Positions 10,703 through 19,629 of a DNA stretch of 64,000 bases are shown one piece after another. Numbering within the stretch: position 1 is the first letter of the stretch; every line of letters begins with the position of its first letter. This DNA is from Pseudomonas oryzihabitans (GTDB taxonomy: Bacteria; Pseudomonadota; Gammaproteobacteria; Pseudomonadales; Pseudomonadaceae): NCBI RefSeq assembly GCF_007665395.1, contig NZ_VDND01000003.1:366722-430721 (forward strand), read 5' to 3'. Made by a program: the position numbers and the translations under genes. The notes beneath the pieces were generated by a model that saw only the letters and a program-made list of their open reading frames with translations, searched no databases and was not told the origin of the DNA.

Positions 10703-11857
10703 ATGATCGAACTCGACCGCCTGACCAAGACCTTCAAGCAGCATGGCAAGGACGTGACCGCGGTGGACGCGGTGAGCCTCACCGTGGAAGAGGGCCAGAT
10801 CTGCGTCTTCCTCGGTCCTTCCGGCTGCGGCAAGACCACCACGCTGAAGATGATCAACCGCCTCATCGAGCCCACCTCCGGGCGGGTGCTGATCAATGGC
10901 GAAGACACCACCGGCATCGACGAGGTGACGCTGCGTCGCCACATCGGCTACGTGATCCAGCAGATCGGCCTGTTCCCCAACATGACCATCGAGGAGAACA
11001 TCACCGTGGTGCCCAAGCTCCTGGGCTGGGACAAGAAGAAGTGCCGTGAGCGCGCCACCGAGCTGATGAGCATGGTGCAGCTCGAACCCAAGCAGTACCT
11101 GTCGCGCTATCCGCGCGAGCTGTCCGGTGGCCAGCAGCAGCGCATCGGGGTGATCCGCGCCCTGGCGGCCGAGGCGCCGCTGTTGCTGATGGACGAGCCC
11201 TTCGGCGCGGTCGACCCGATCAACCGCGACGCCATCCAGAACGAGTTCTTCCAGATGCAACGGGCGCTGAACAAGACGGTGATCATGGTCAGCCACGACA
11301 TCGACGAGGCCATCCGCCTGGGTGACAAGATCGCCGTGTTCCGCGGCGGCCGGCTGGTGCAGTTCGACCATCCGGATACCCTGCTGGCCCATCCCAAGGA
11401 CGAGTTCGTCAGCAACTTCGTCGGCCAGGACAGCACCTTGAAGCGCCTGCTGCTGATCCGCGCCGAAGACGCCGCCGACAACGCTCCCTCGATCCAGGCC
11501 GAGACCCTGATCGGCGATGCCGTGGAATTGATGGAAGAACACGACCGCCGCTACCTGGTGGTGACCGACGCCGCCAACAAGGGCCTGGGCTACGTGCGCC
11601 GCCGCGACCTGCGCGGCCAGAGCGGGCCGGTGGCGCCCTTCGTCACCCCGTTCAAGGCCACCGCGGCCTTCGACGAGCACCTGCGCATCCTGCTGTCGCG
11701 CATGTACCAGTTCAACAGCTCCTGGCTGCCCGTGCTCAGCGCCGACAACGACTTCCTCGGCGAGGTCACCCAGGAATCCATCGCCGACTACCTGAGTAGC
11801 GGCCGTTCGCGGGGCAAGACCAGCATCGTCTCGCCGGCGGAGCAGGTAGCGGGGTAG
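10703..11857 (+). CDS. Osmoprotectant ABC transporter ATP-binding protein with CBS domains
   Basis: This 384-residue ATPase of the OpuCA/ProV type powers the importer. Walker A GPSGCGKTT is at residues 38-46; the Q-loop, the signature LSGGQQQR and Walker B LLLMDEP follow, then the H-loop in VSHDIDEA. Residues about 255-370 form paired CBS domains, which in this family sense ionic strength or nucleotides and so gate transport under osmotic stress. AAGGAG precedes the ATG by 6 nt. It closes the operon; the next gene is convergent. Confidence 0.93.
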   Translation: MIELDRLTKTFKQHGKDVTAVDAVSLTVEEGQICVFLGPSGCGKTTTLKMINRLIEPTSGRVLINGEDTTGIDEVTLRRHIGYVIQQIGLFPNMTIEENITVVPKLLGWDKKKCRERATELMSMVQLEPKQYLSRYPRELSGGQQQRIGVIRALAAEAPLLLMDEPFGAVDPINRDAIQNEFFQMQRALNKTVIMVSHDIDEAIRLGDKIAVFRGGRLVQFDHPDTLLAHPKDEFVSNFVGQDSTLKRLLLIRAEDAADNAPSIQAETLIGDAVELMEEHDRRYLVVTDAANKGLGYVRRRDLRGQSGPVAPFVTPFKATAAFDEHLRILLSRMYQFNSSWLPVLSADNDFLGEVTQESIADYLSSGRSRGKTSIVSPAEQVAG

Positions 11858-11869
11858 GGAAGGGCAGTA

Positions 11870-11893
11870 AGCACCGGTCAACCGATCGGTGCT
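11870..11893. terminator. Hairpin between convergent ABC operon and L,D-transpeptidase gene
   Basis: A 7-bp perfect stem (AGCACCG 11870-11876 with CGGTGCT 11887-11893) and 10-nt loop lie between convergent stops. There is no T-run, so the terminator role is tentative. Confidence 0.4.
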
Positions 11894-11903
11894 GGCGGGA
11901 CGA

Positions 11904-12440
11904 TCAGGGGCGGATCTCGATCAGGGTGCCGTCCTTGACCAGCCCCCAGACCTCGCGCATGTCGTGGTTGGTCAGGGCGATGCAGCCATTGGTCCAGTTC
12001 AGCGAGTTGAAGTACCACTCCGGATACTCCTCGTCGACGGGAGTGCCGTGCAGCATGATCATGCTGCCCGGGGGCACGCCGGCCTTGTAGGCGCGGGTCA
12101 GGTCCTCCCGGTTGGGGTAGGAGATGTGCATGGCCAGGTTGAATTTGTCGCTGGTCTTGCGCCAGTCGATCCAATAGAAGCCTTCCGGCGTCCGCTGGTC
12201 GCCTTCGCGCAGCTTGGGCCCGCGGGCGTTCTTGCCCAGGGAGACGCGATAGGACTTCATCACGGTATCGCCGCTGAGCAGCTGCAACTGATTGCGCGAC
12301 TTGATGACCAGCACCTTGTCGATCAGCGGTGCAGCCGGTTGGCGGATCACCGTGACGCTGGTGCTGGCCTGGGCCAGCGAGGGAAGCAAGGAACCGCACA
12401 GCACATAGCAGAGCGCCAACAACAGGTGCAACGGACGCAT
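11904..12440 (-). CDS. Periplasmic L,D-transpeptidase (YkuD/YafK-like)
   Basis: This 178-residue exported protein has a signal peptide ending about residue 24 (LAQA). It then carries an L,D-transpeptidase catalytic domain that cross-links peptidoglycan or attaches proteins to it through a cysteine thioester. The catalytic histidine is H131 in HGTP and the nucleophile is C153 in WTNGCIALTN. The usual YkuD motif is S-x-G-C-x-R; here it is T-N-G-C-I-A, a variant shared with the YafK branch. No LysM or PG-binding domain is present. It lies 23 nt downstream of a Nudix gene on the same strand and may be co-transcribed. Confidence 0.88.
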   Translation of the reverse strand: MRPLHLLLALCYVLCGSLLPSLAQASTSVTVIRQPAAPLIDKVLVIKSRNQLQLLSGDTVMKSYRVSLGKNARGPKLREGDQRTPEGFYWIDWRKTSDKFNLAMHISYPNREDLTRAYKAGVPPGSMIMLHGTPVDEEYPEWYFNSLNWTNGCIALTNHDMREVWGLVKDGTLIEIRP

Positions 12441-12463
12441 GTCGGGAAGATCCTCGGGAGAGC

Positions 12464-13018
12464 TCAGGCAGGCTTGGGCGCGACCACCATGGGGGCCATG
12501 CCTTCATGGCGCAGCGGAAAGTCGCCACGGCGGCGGTCGGCGAAAAAGCATTCTAGTGTCCGCTTGATGGTCGGAAAAGCCAGAGACGACCAGGGGATGT
12601 CGGCTTCGTCCAGAAGGCGCACGTCCAGGCTTTCCTCGCCGACGCCGAAGCGCCCGTCGACCAGCTCGCCGCGGAACAGCATGTAGATCTGGTCGATGTG
12701 CGGCAGGTCGAAGAGGGTATAGAGCTCCAGGCCCTGGACCCTGGCCCCGGCTTCCTCGAAGGTCTCGCGGGCGGCCGCCTCGGTGGTGGTCTCGCCGTTC
12801 TCCATGAAGCCGGCGGGCAGCGTCCAGTAACCGCGCCGCGGTTCGATGGCGCGCTGGCAGAGCAACACCTTGCCTTCCCAGATCGCCAGGCAGCCGGCCA
12901 CCACCCGCGGATTTTGGTAGTGCACCGCGTCGCACTGGCTGCAGACCAGGCGCATTCGGTTGTCGCCGGCGGGAATGCGTTCCTCCAGCAGTCCGCCACA
13001 GTGGTTGCAATGCTTCAT
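12464..13018 (-). CDS. Nudix hydrolase with N-terminal zinc ribbon
   Basis: This 184-residue enzyme hydrolyses a nucleoside-diphosphate-linked substrate. A Cys4 zinc ribbon (C4, C7, C26, C29) precedes the Nudix fold, the same architecture as NudC/NADH-pyrophosphatase relatives. The Nudix box GFMENGETTTEAAARETFEEAG spans residues 70-91 and keeps the REx2EE metal-binding glutamates. The frame extends 30 codons upstream, but the zinc ribbon begins right after ATG 13018. At 184 residues it lacks NudC's full N-terminal domain, so it is the short form common in Pseudomonas; substrate unknown. Confidence 0.88.
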   Translation of the reverse strand: MKHCNHCGGLLEERIPAGDNRMRLVCSQCDAVHYQNPRVVAGCLAIWEGKVLLCQRAIEPRRGYWTLPAGFMENGETTTEAAARETFEEAGARVQGLELYTLFDLPHIDQIYMLFRGELVDGRFGVGEESLDVRLLDEADIPWSSLAFPTIKRTLECFFADRRRGDFPLRHEGMAPMVVAPKPA

Positions 13019-13145
13019 GGCTCGTCCTCGTTTTGCCGCAGTGTGCCGGGGTGGTCGCTCGCCTCGCAAGCGATGGCTGGGCTTGGGATTGCCCGGCGGG
13101 CGTGCCATGATCCAGCGGCTATGACGACCAAGGGAGAATTCCGGC

Positions 13146-13733
13146 GTGGATGAGTTGCTCCAGCGCCTGCGTCACTACCAGCCGCGCACCCTGAGTGGCA
13201 GCGAGACCTACCAGGAGGCGGCGGTGCTGGTGCCCATCATTCGCGGCGAGCATCCCGAATTGCTGCTCACCCTGCGCGCCAGCAACCTGTCCACCCACGG
13301 TGGCGAGGTGGCGCTGCCCGGCGGTCGCCGCGACCCTGAGGACGCCGACCTGGTCGCCACCGCCCTGCGCGAAGCCCAGGAAGAAGTCGGCCTGCCACCC
13401 GGCCTGGTGGAGGTGATCGCGCCCCTGAGTCCGCTGGTATCGCGCTACGGCCTGGCGGTCACGCCCATCGTCGCCCTGATTCCCGATCAGCTCGACTACG
13501 TTCCCAGCGAAGCCGAGATCGCCGCGATCTTCACCGTGCCGCTGCAGTTCTTCTGCGAGGTGCCGCCGGATTTCACCCTCAGGGTCGACCACGACGGCCG
13601 GCGCTGGCAGGTGCCCAGCTATCAATACGGGGATCACCGCATCTGGGGGCTGACCGCGGTGATCATCGTCGAACTGGTCAACCTGCTGTATGACGCCGGC
13701 ATCGTGCTCAAGGCGCCGCCCCGGCGGGATTGA
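13146..13733 (+). CDS. CoA pyrophosphatase-type Nudix hydrolase (NudL-like)
   Basis: This 195-residue Nudix protein carries both the UPF0035 segment LRASNLSTHGGEVALPGGRRD and the Nudix box GGRRDPEDADLVATALREAQEEVGL (about 57-81). That pairing marks the CoA/acyl-CoA pyrophosphatase subgroup. Translation starts at GTG 13146, with GGGAGAA about 12 nt upstream; no ATG lies nearby in frame. It is divergent from the zinc-ribbon Nudix gene. CoA specificity is inferred from the subgroup motif. Confidence 0.88.
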   Translation: MDELLQRLRHYQPRTLSGSETYQEAAVLVPIIRGEHPELLLTLRASNLSTHGGEVALPGGRRDPEDADLVATALREAQEEVGLPPGLVEVIAPLSPLVSRYGLAVTPIVALIPDQLDYVPSEAEIAAIFTVPLQFFCEVPPDFTLRVDHDGRRWQVPSYQYGDHRIWGLTAVIIVELVNLLYDAGIVLKAPPRRD

Positions 13734-13810
13734 GCGCGCTCGACAAGGTAAAGGCACATGCCAAGACGGGTCATAACGGGCACAATGCGCGGCCATTCGA
13801 GGGAAGCCGC

Positions 13811-14008
13811 ATGACCACCGCCGATTCACCCGTGCGTTCGCCCTGCGTCCATGTCTGTGCCCTGGACGAACAGGACATCTGCATCGGTTGCCAGCGCAGC
13901 GCCGCCGAGATTACCCGCTGGATGTCCATGAGCGACGCCGAGCGCCGCGAGGTGCTGGTGCGCTGCGACGAGCGGGCGCGGGCCGGTGGTGCGGCCTTCC
14001 TCACCTGA
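13811..14008 (+). CDS. DUF1289 domain protein (65 aa)
   Basis: This 65-residue protein has the DUF1289 pattern: SPCVHVC, then CIGCQRSAAEITRWMSMSDAERR, with four conserved cysteines (in CxxxC and CxxC pairs) suggesting a small metal-binding knuckle. The function of the family is unknown. The start at ATG 13811 leaves 77 nt after the Nudix gene. An upstream in-frame start at 13730 would add residues with no family match. It sits just before purT. Confidence 0.88.
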   Translation: MTTADSPVRSPCVHVCALDEQDICIGCQRSAAEITRWMSMSDAERREVLVRCDERARAGGAAFLT

Positions 14009-14029
14009 CATCAGCCGGAGAGATCTGTC

Positions 14030-15211
14030 ATGCCCCGTATCGGTACCCCCCTGTCCCCCAGCGCCACCCGCGTGCTGCTCTGCGGCTCCGGCGAACTGGG
14101 CAAGGAAGTCGTCATCGAACTGCAGCGCCTGGGCGTCGAGGTCATCGCCGTGGATCGCTATGCCGATGCGCCGGCCATGCAGGTCGCCCACCGCAGCCAT
14201 GTCATCGACATGCTCGACGGCGCCGCCCTGCGCGCGGTGATCGAGCGCGAGCAGCCGCACTTCATCGTGCCGGAGATCGAGGCCATCGCCACTGCCACCC
14301 TGGTGGAGCTGGAAGGCGAGGGCTACACCGTGGTGCCGACCGCGCGGGCGGCCCAGCTCACCATGAATCGCGAAGGCATCCGCCGCCTGGCCGCCGAGGA
14401 ACTGGGCCTGCCCACCTCGCCGTACCATTTCGCCGACACCTACGAAGACTACGCCGCCGCCGCCGAGGCGCTGGGCTATCCCTGCGTGGTCAAGCCGATC
14501 ATGAGTTCCTCGGGCAAGGGCCAGAGCCTGTTGCGCAGCGCCGATGAACTGCAGGCGGCCTGGCAATACGCCCAGGAAGGCGGTCGCGCCGGCAAGGGCC
14601 GGGTGATCGTCGAGGGCTTCGTCGACTTCGACTACGAGATCACCCTGCTGACCGTGCGCCACGTCGGCGGCACCGTCTTCTGCGCGCCGGTCGGCCATCG
14701 CCAGGTCAAGGGCGACTACCACGAGTCCTGGCAGCCCCAGGCCATGAGCGAGAAGGCCCTGGCCGAATCCGAGCGGGTCGCCCGCGCCGTGACCGAGGCC
14801 CTGGGTGGCCGCGGTCTGTTCGGCGTGGAGCTGTTCGTCAAGGGCGATCAGGTCTGGTTCAGCGAGGTTTCGCCACGCCCTCACGACACTGGTCTGGTGA
14901 CCCTGATCTCCCAGGACCTGTCCGAATTCGCCCTGCATGCTCGTGCCATCCTCGGTCTGCCGATCCCGGCCATCCGCCAGTTCGGTCCCTCGGCCTCGGC
15001 GGTGATCCTGGTCGACGGCGACTCGCGCCAGACCGCCTTCGCCAACCTGGGCGCCGCCCTGGAAGAGCCGGACACCGCGCTGCGCCTGTTCGGCAAGCCC
15101 GAGGTCAAGGGTCAGCGCCGCATGGGCGTGGCCCTGGCCCGCGATGAAAGCATCGAGGCCGCCCGCGCCAAGGCCGTGCGCGCGTCCCAGGCGGTGAAGG
15201 TCGAGCTGTAA
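14030..15211 (+). CDS. purT: Formate-dependent phosphoribosylglycinamide formyltransferase 2
   Basis: This 393-residue ATP-grasp enzyme makes formyl-GAR from GAR, formate and ATP, the folate-independent route for the third step of purine synthesis. The N-terminal [20 protein letters not shown] (residues 15-34) is the PurT/PurK nucleotide-binding fold. The central ATP-grasp lid contains [12 protein letters not shown], and [14 protein letters not shown] holds Mg-ATP ligands. Length matches the family. It follows the DUF1289 gene by 21 nt and ends at a strong terminator. Confidence 0.96.
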   Translation: MPRIGTPLSPSATRVLLCGSGELGKEVVIELQRLGVEVIAVDRYADAPAMQVAHRSHVIDMLDGAALRAVIEREQPHFIVPEIEAIATATLVELEGEGYTVVPTARAAQLTMNREGIRRLAAEELGLPTSPYHFADTYEDYAAAAEALGYPCVVKPIMSSSGKGQSLLRSADELQAAWQYAQEGGRAGKGRVIVEGFVDFDYEITLLTVRHVGGTVFCAPVGHRQVKGDYHESWQPQAMSEKALAESERVARAVTEALGGRGLFGVELFVKGDQVWFSEVSPRPHDTGLVTLISQDLSEFALHARAILGLPIPAIRQFGPSASAVILVDGDSRQTAFANLGAALEEPDTALRLFGKPEVKGQRRMGVALARDESIEAARAKAVRASQAVKVEL

Positions 15212-15229
15212 GACCGCCCGGGCACCACG

Positions 15230-15256
15230 AAAAAGGGCCCCGCGGGGCCCTTTTTT
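15230..15256. terminator. Rho-independent terminator after purT (bidirectional)
   Basis: A perfect GC stem (GGGCCCC 15235-15241, GC loop, GGGGCCC 15244-15250) is flanked by five A residues upstream and six T residues downstream. It can therefore terminate purT and the convergent MFS gene. Confidence 0.9.
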
Positions 15257-15271
15257 ACTGCGTAGAGAAAT

Positions 15272-16576
15272 CTACAGTGACTGGTCGCGCGTCTCGCGCA
15301 GGCAGAGCACCGCCAGCAGGCTGATCGCCGCCGCCGCCGAGACGTAGCCACCCACCCAGCTCAGGCCACCGGCCTCCACTAGTTGCTGGGCCGCATAGGG
15401 CGCCAGGGAGGCGCCGAGGATGCCGCCCAGGTTGTAGGCCGCCGAGGCGCCGGTGTAGCGCACCTGGGTGGGGAAGATTTCCGGCAGCAGGGCGCCCATG
15501 GGGCCGAAGGTCATGCCCATTAGGAACAGCTCCAGCGCCAGGAACAGCCCGACCGCCTGGCTCGAGCCGTGGGTCAGCAGCGGTTCCATGGCGAAACCCG
15601 AGAGCAGGGCGGCGAGGGCGCTGGCGGCCAGCACCGGCTTGCGCCCGAAGCGATCGGCCAGCCAGGCCGACAGCGGCGTGGCCAGGGCCATGAACAGCAC
15701 CGCCACGCAGAGCAGGCCGAGGAACTCCTGGCGGCTGTAGCCGAGGTTCTTCACCCCGTAGCTCAGCGAGAACACCGTGGAGATGTAGAAGAGGGCGTAG
15801 CACACCACCATGCTCAGGGCGCCGAGCAGCACGGCCTTGCCGTGCTTGCCGAAGGTCTCGACCATGGGCAGGCGCAGGTTCTCGCGTCGCGCCATGGCTT
15901 CGGCGAACACCGGGGTCTCGTGCAGCGACAGCCGCACATAGAGCCCGACCACCACCAGCAGGGCGCTGAGCAGGAAGGGGATGCGCCAGCCCCAGGCGCG
16001 GAACTGCTCCTCATCCAGCAGCAGCGCCAGGGCCAGGAACAGGCCGTTGGCCATCAGGAAGCCGATGGACGGACCGAGCTGGGGGAACATGCCGAACCAG
16101 GCGCGCTTGCCGGGCGGGGCATTCTCGGTGGCCAGCAGCGCCGCGCCGCCCCATTCGCCACCCAGGCCCAGGCCCTGGCCGAATCTCAGCAGGCAGAGCA
16201 GGATCGGGGCCCAGACGCCGATGCTGGCGTAGCCGGGCAGCAGGCCGATCAGGGTGGTGGAGATGCCCATCAGCAGCAGCGAGGCCACCAGGGTGGACTT
16301 GCGCCCGAGGCGGTCGCCGAAGTGGCCGAACAGCAGCGAGCCGAGGGGCCGCGCCAGGAAGGCGATGCCGAAGGTGATGAAGGCGCTCAGGGTCTGGGCC
16401 ACGCCCGAGCCCTGGGGAAAGAACACCGGGCCGATCACCAGGGCGGCGGCCGTGGCATAGACGTAGAAATCGTAGAACTCGATGGCGGTGCCGATGAAGC
16501 TGGCGGTGGCCACGCGGGTTGGGGAATTGCGGGGCGCAGGGGTAGCGGTATCGAAGGCGGCAGCGGTCGTGGCCAT
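15272..16576 (-). CDS. MFS metabolite:H+ symporter (MHS family)
   Basis: This 434-residue transporter has twelve predicted membrane segments. The MHS-family motif FIGTAIEFYDFYVYATAAAL lies near residues 29-48, and FGHFGDRLGRKSTL after TM2 is the MFS signature loop. Related proteins take up alpha-ketoglutarate, shikimate, citrate or betaine, and the substrate cannot be chosen from sequence. It is a single gene, convergent with purT and sharing its terminator. Confidence 0.88.
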   Translation of the reverse strand: MATTAAAFDTATPAPRNSPTRVATASFIGTAIEFYDFYVYATAAALVIGPVFFPQGSGVAQTLSAFITFGIAFLARPLGSLLFGHFGDRLGRKSTLVASLLLMGISTTLIGLLPGYASIGVWAPILLCLLRFGQGLGLGGEWGGAALLATENAPPGKRAWFGMFPQLGPSIGFLMANGLFLALALLLDEEQFRAWGWRIPFLLSALLVVVGLYVRLSLHETPVFAEAMARRENLRLPMVETFGKHGKAVLLGALSMVVCYALFYISTVFSLSYGVKNLGYSRQEFLGLLCVAVLFMALATPLSAWLADRFGRKPVLAASALAALLSGFAMEPLLTHGSSQAVGLFLALELFLMGMTFGPMGALLPEIFPTQVRYTGASAAYNLGGILGASLAPYAAQQLVEAGGLSWVGGYVSAAAAISLLAVLCLRETRDQSL

Positions 16577-16766
16577 GCAGGGGTACCGGGCAGTCGTTCT
16601 TATAGGAGGCGTCTGCCGGGGCGGCCCGATGGGGCAGCGGTTGTCCAGGGATAGGGACGGGCGGGACGACCTGATTGTGACGTGCCGGGCGCGATCTGGC
16701 TGTTGGCCGGGATCGCGCCGAACGTGGTTCGGTCGCCAGATTATGCGGGTAGCGGAAGGACCACTG

Positions 16767-17567
16767 TCAACGATGCAGGATGAATTCCCGCACCAGCTTG
16801 CTGCCGAAATAGGCCAGCATCAGCAGGATGAAGCCGAGCAGGGTCCAGCGGATCGCCCGGTGGCCGCGCCAGCCCAGGCGATTGCGGCCCCACAGCAGGA
16901 TGCCGAAGACCACCCAGGCGATGCAGGAGAGCACCGTCTTGTGCACCAGGTGCTGGGCGAACATGTCTTCGACGAAGAACCAGCCGGAGATCAGCGACAG
17001 CGACAGTACCACCCAGCCGGCCCAGAGAAAGCCGAACAGCAGACTTTCCATGGTCTGCAGCGGCGGGAAGCTGCGGATCAGTCCGGAGGGATGCTTGTTC
17101 TTCAACTGGCGGTCCTGGATCAGCAGCAGCAAGGACTGCAGCACCGCCAGGGTGAAGAGGCCGTAGGCGATGATCGACAGCAGCACATGCACCACGATCT
17201 TGGGCGAGACATCCAGCGGCGCCACGGTGCCCGGCGGGACGAATTCGGCCAGCAGCGCGGTCACCGCGCCGAGCGGATAGACCAGCACCAGCAGCGGCTG
17301 CAGCGGCATGCGCAGGCAGCCGACCAGCATCAGCGCGATGGCGGTCGCCGAGATCAGGCTCGAGGCGTCGAAGAAATCCAGGCTCAGGGTCGGTTCGAGG
17401 ATCAGCTGCAGATAGACGGCCAGGGCATGGGGCAGCAGGGCCAGGATGCCGGCGCCCAGGACCAGGGGCTTGTTCGACGGTTGTTTGCGCAGCAGGCAAC
17501 TGCCCTGGTAGAGGGTCGCGAGCAGATAGAGGGCGGCGGCCAGGAGGGTGGGCAGCAGGGCGTGCAT
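16767..17567 (-). CDS. CcsA/YpjD-type membrane protein (cytochrome c assembly family)
   Basis: This 266-residue protein has about eight membrane segments and belongs to the CcsA/HemX/YpjD family. The conserved region around VHVLLSIIAYGLFTLAVLQSL (about 145-165) and WVVFGILLWGRNRLGWRGHRAI includes histidines that bind or pass haem in CcsA relatives. In Pseudomonas a gene of this type is regularly divergent from ffh, as here. It has been proposed to have a cytochrome-c-assembly-related role, but direct function is unproven. The full CcmF-like WWD motif is not obvious. Confidence 0.88.
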   Translation of the reverse strand: MHALLPTLLAAALYLLATLYQGSCLLRKQPSNKPLVLGAGILALLPHALAVYLQLILEPTLSLDFFDASSLISATAIALMLVGCLRMPLQPLLVLVYPLGAVTALLAEFVPPGTVAPLDVSPKIVVHVLLSIIAYGLFTLAVLQSLLLLIQDRQLKNKHPSGLIRSFPPLQTMESLLFGFLWAGWVVLSLSLISGWFFVEDMFAQHLVHKTVLSCIAWVVFGILLWGRNRLGWRGHRAIRWTLLGFILLMLAYFGSKLVREFILHR

Positions 17568-17724
17568 GGTCCGGATTCAGCAGGGCGGAAAGCGGACGAG
17601 TGTGGCACAGACGGGGCAGCACAGAAAGTCCGGGGCACGCTCTGGCGCCTGCCGGTCCGGCGCGCCGAACCCCGGCCGCCGCCGGGCGGTCCCATGAGGT
17701 ACACCCCTTTAGGAAGTCTCGACC

Positions 17725-17811
17725 ATGCTTAAATTTCTCGGCGGTACCATGGGCATCATTTTCCTGATCGGTCTGGTGGTGGTCATCGGTATCTTCTCGC
17801 TGATCTTCTGA
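17725..17811 (+). CDS. 28-residue single-span membrane miniprotein
   Basis: The 28-residue ORF starts MLKFLGGTMG and then runs nearly uninterrupted hydrophobic residues to ILIF-like ends (only G and S break it), enough for one membrane span. AGGAAG at 17711-17716 gives a good ribosome-binding site 8 nt before the ATG. It lies in the divergent region between the CcsA-like gene and ffh and is followed by a 12-bp perfect hairpin. Too short for ordinary gene calling. I infer it is a real small membrane protein; function unknown. The lysine at position 3 with a hydrophobic tail predicts N-in orientation. Confidence 0.68.
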   Translation: MLKFLGGTMGIIFLIGLVVVIGIFSLIF

Positions 17812-17820
17812 CCGCCCGCC

Positions 17821-17853
17821 CGCCGGGCACCGTCGCTCCGGCGGTGCCCGGCG
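17821..17853. terminator. Hairpin downstream of the miniprotein gene
   Basis: There is a perfect 12-bp stem (CGCCGGGCACCG 17821-17832 with CGGTGCCCGGCG 17842-17853) with a 9-nt loop, 10 nt after the miniprotein stop. It lacks a T-run but isolates the small gene from ffh. Confidence 0.55.
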
Positions 17854-17957
17854 CCCCGCTCTTGCTGGCGCTCCCGCTCTGCAGCCGAGCCCCCTCTCCT
17901 TGACCCTTACTCGCGCCCCAGCTGCCCGTGACTATCCCTGGGTCGGCGCTCTTTCGT

Positions 17958-17963
17958 TATACT
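17958..17963 (+). promoter_or_regulatory. Candidate ffh -10 element
   Basis: TATACT lies 36 nt before the ffh ATG and is a near-consensus -10 hexamer. The -35 region about 17 nt upstream is weak (TCCCTG), so the promoter call rests mainly on the -10. Confidence 0.45.
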
Positions 17964-17999
17964 TGCCGGTCAGCCGCCGTTTCCGCCCTGGATGTCCGC

Positions 18000-19379
18000 A
18001 TGTTCGAGAATCTCACAGACCGCCTGTCACAAAGCCTGCGCCACATTACCGGCAAGGCCAAGCTCACCGAAGACAACATTAAGGACACCCTGCGCGAGGT
18101 GCGCATGGCGCTGCTCGAGGCGGACGTGGCCTTGCCGGTGGTCAAGGAGTTCGTCAACCGGGTCAAGGAGCGGGCGGTCGGCACCGAGGTGTCCAAGAGC
18201 CTGACCCCGGGTCAGGCCTTCGTGAAGATCGTCCGCGCCGAACTCGAAGCCATCATGGGCGCGGCCAACGAGGACCTGGCGCTCAACGTGGCGCCACCGG
18301 CGGTCATCCTCATGGCCGGCCTGCAGGGTGCGGGCAAGACCACCACCGCCGGCAAGCTGGCGCGCTTCCTCAAGGAGCGCAAGAAGAAGACCGTCATGGT
18401 CGTCTCCGCCGACGTCTACCGCCCGGCCGCCATCAAGCAGCTGGAAACCCTGGCGGGGGAGGTGGGCGTCACCTTCTTCCCCTCCGACATCAGCCAGAAG
18501 CCGGTGGACATCGCCCAGGCCGCCATCCGCGAGGCCAAGCTCAAGTTCATCGACGTGGTCATCGTCGACACCGCCGGTCGCCTGCACATCGATAGCGAGA
18601 TGATGGCGGAGATCCAGCAGGTCCATGCCGCCACCAAGCCGGCCGAGACCCTCTTCGTGGTCGATGCCATGACCGGCCAGGACGCCGCCAACACCGCCAA
18701 GGCCTTCAACGACGCCCTGCCGCTCACCGGCGTGATCCTGACCAAGGTCGACGGCGACGCCCGGGGTGGTGCCGCGCTGTCGGTGCGCCACATCACCGGC
18801 AAGCCGATCAAGTTCATCGGCATGGGCGAGAAGAGCGAAGCCCTCGATCCCTTCCATCCGGATCGCGTCGCCTCGCGCATCCTCGGCATGGGCGACGTCC
18901 TCTCGCTGATCGAGCAGGCCGAGCAGACCCTGGACCGGGAGAAGGCCGACAAGCTGGCCAAGAAGCTCAAGAAGGGCAAGGGCTTCGACCTCGAGGACTT
19001 CCGCGACCAGCTGCGCCAGATGAAGAACATGGGTGGCCTGGGTTCGCTGATGGACAAGCTGCCGACCATGATGGGCGGCATGAACATCCAGCAGATGGGC
19101 AACGCCCAGGGCGCGGCCGAGAAGCACTTCAAGCAGATGGAAGCCATCATCGACTCCATGACCCCGGCCGAGCGCCGCGATCCGGAGCTGATCAGCGGCT
19201 CGCGCAAGAAGCGCATCGCCCTCGGCTCCGGCACCCAGGTGCAGGACGTCGGCCGCCTCATCAAGCAGCACAAGCAGATGCAGAAGATGATGAAGAAGGT
19301 CACCGCCAAGGGTGGCATGGCCAAGATGATGAGAGGCATGGGCAGCATGTTCCCCGGCGGCGGCATGCCCAAGATGTGA
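18000..19379 (+). CDS. ffh: Signal recognition particle GTPase Ffh
   Basis: This 459-residue protein binds 4.5S RNA and the signal sequences of nascent membrane proteins. An N-domain (1-95) leads to the G domain with G1 GLQGAGKTTT (107-116), G3 DTAGRL and G4 TKVDGDARGGAALS. A methionine-rich M domain occupies about 320-459, ending GGGMPKM. The frame is open 24 codons further upstream, but family homology starts at MFENLTDRLS. It stands alone upstream of the rpsP operon, as in other Pseudomonas. Confidence 0.98.
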   Translation: MFENLTDRLSQSLRHITGKAKLTEDNIKDTLREVRMALLEADVALPVVKEFVNRVKERAVGTEVSKSLTPGQAFVKIVRAELEAIMGAANEDLALNVAPPAVILMAGLQGAGKTTTAGKLARFLKERKKKTVMVVSADVYRPAAIKQLETLAGEVGVTFFPSDISQKPVDIAQAAIREAKLKFIDVVIVDTAGRLHIDSEMMAEIQQVHAATKPAETLFVVDAMTGQDAANTAKAFNDALPLTGVILTKVDGDARGGAALSVRHITGKPIKFIGMGEKSEALDPFHPDRVASRILGMGDVLSLIEQAEQTLDREKADKLAKKLKKGKGFDLEDFRDQLRQMKNMGGLGSLMDKLPTMMGGMNIQQMGNAQGAAEKHFKQMEAIIDSMTPAERRDPELISGSRKKRIALGSGTQVQDVGRLIKQHKQMQKMMKKVTAKGGMAKMMRGMGSMFPGGGMPKM

Positions 19380-19530
19380 TCCGCGGGTGCCGCCCGTCGC
19401 CAGACGGTCGGCCGCGGAAGCGGCTTTGCGAGAGGGGCAGGCGCCAGCGCTGGTGCGCCTTCGCGAGCCGCGTGGCTGCCTCGCACGGAGCTCCGGCGCA
19501 ACGCATTGCCGGGAGCTGCGTTGAAAGCCA

Positions 19531-19559
19531 TTGGCAAATGGGGTGACAGCCCTTAGAAT
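19531..19559 (+). promoter_or_regulatory. Sigma-70 promoter of the rpsP-rimM-trmD-rplS operon
   Basis: TTGGCA (19531-19536) and TAGAAT (19554-19559) are separated by exactly 17 bp, a strong housekeeping promoter, about 70 nt before the rpsP ATG. This leaves a leader of roughly 60 nt. Confidence 0.8.
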
Positions 19560-19629
19560 ATGCGGCCTTTCGGGCCATGTGGCCCAGCGTGCCCACTGTT
19601 TCAAGCACCGACTACAGGAACGAAGTTCA

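Noticed and set aside
8170..10944. 924-codon open frame antisense to the OpuC genes
   Set aside because: Composition is the mirror of the high-GC sense genes (G, Q, H, D rich); no ribosome-binding site or domain; the sense strand has four coherent genes.
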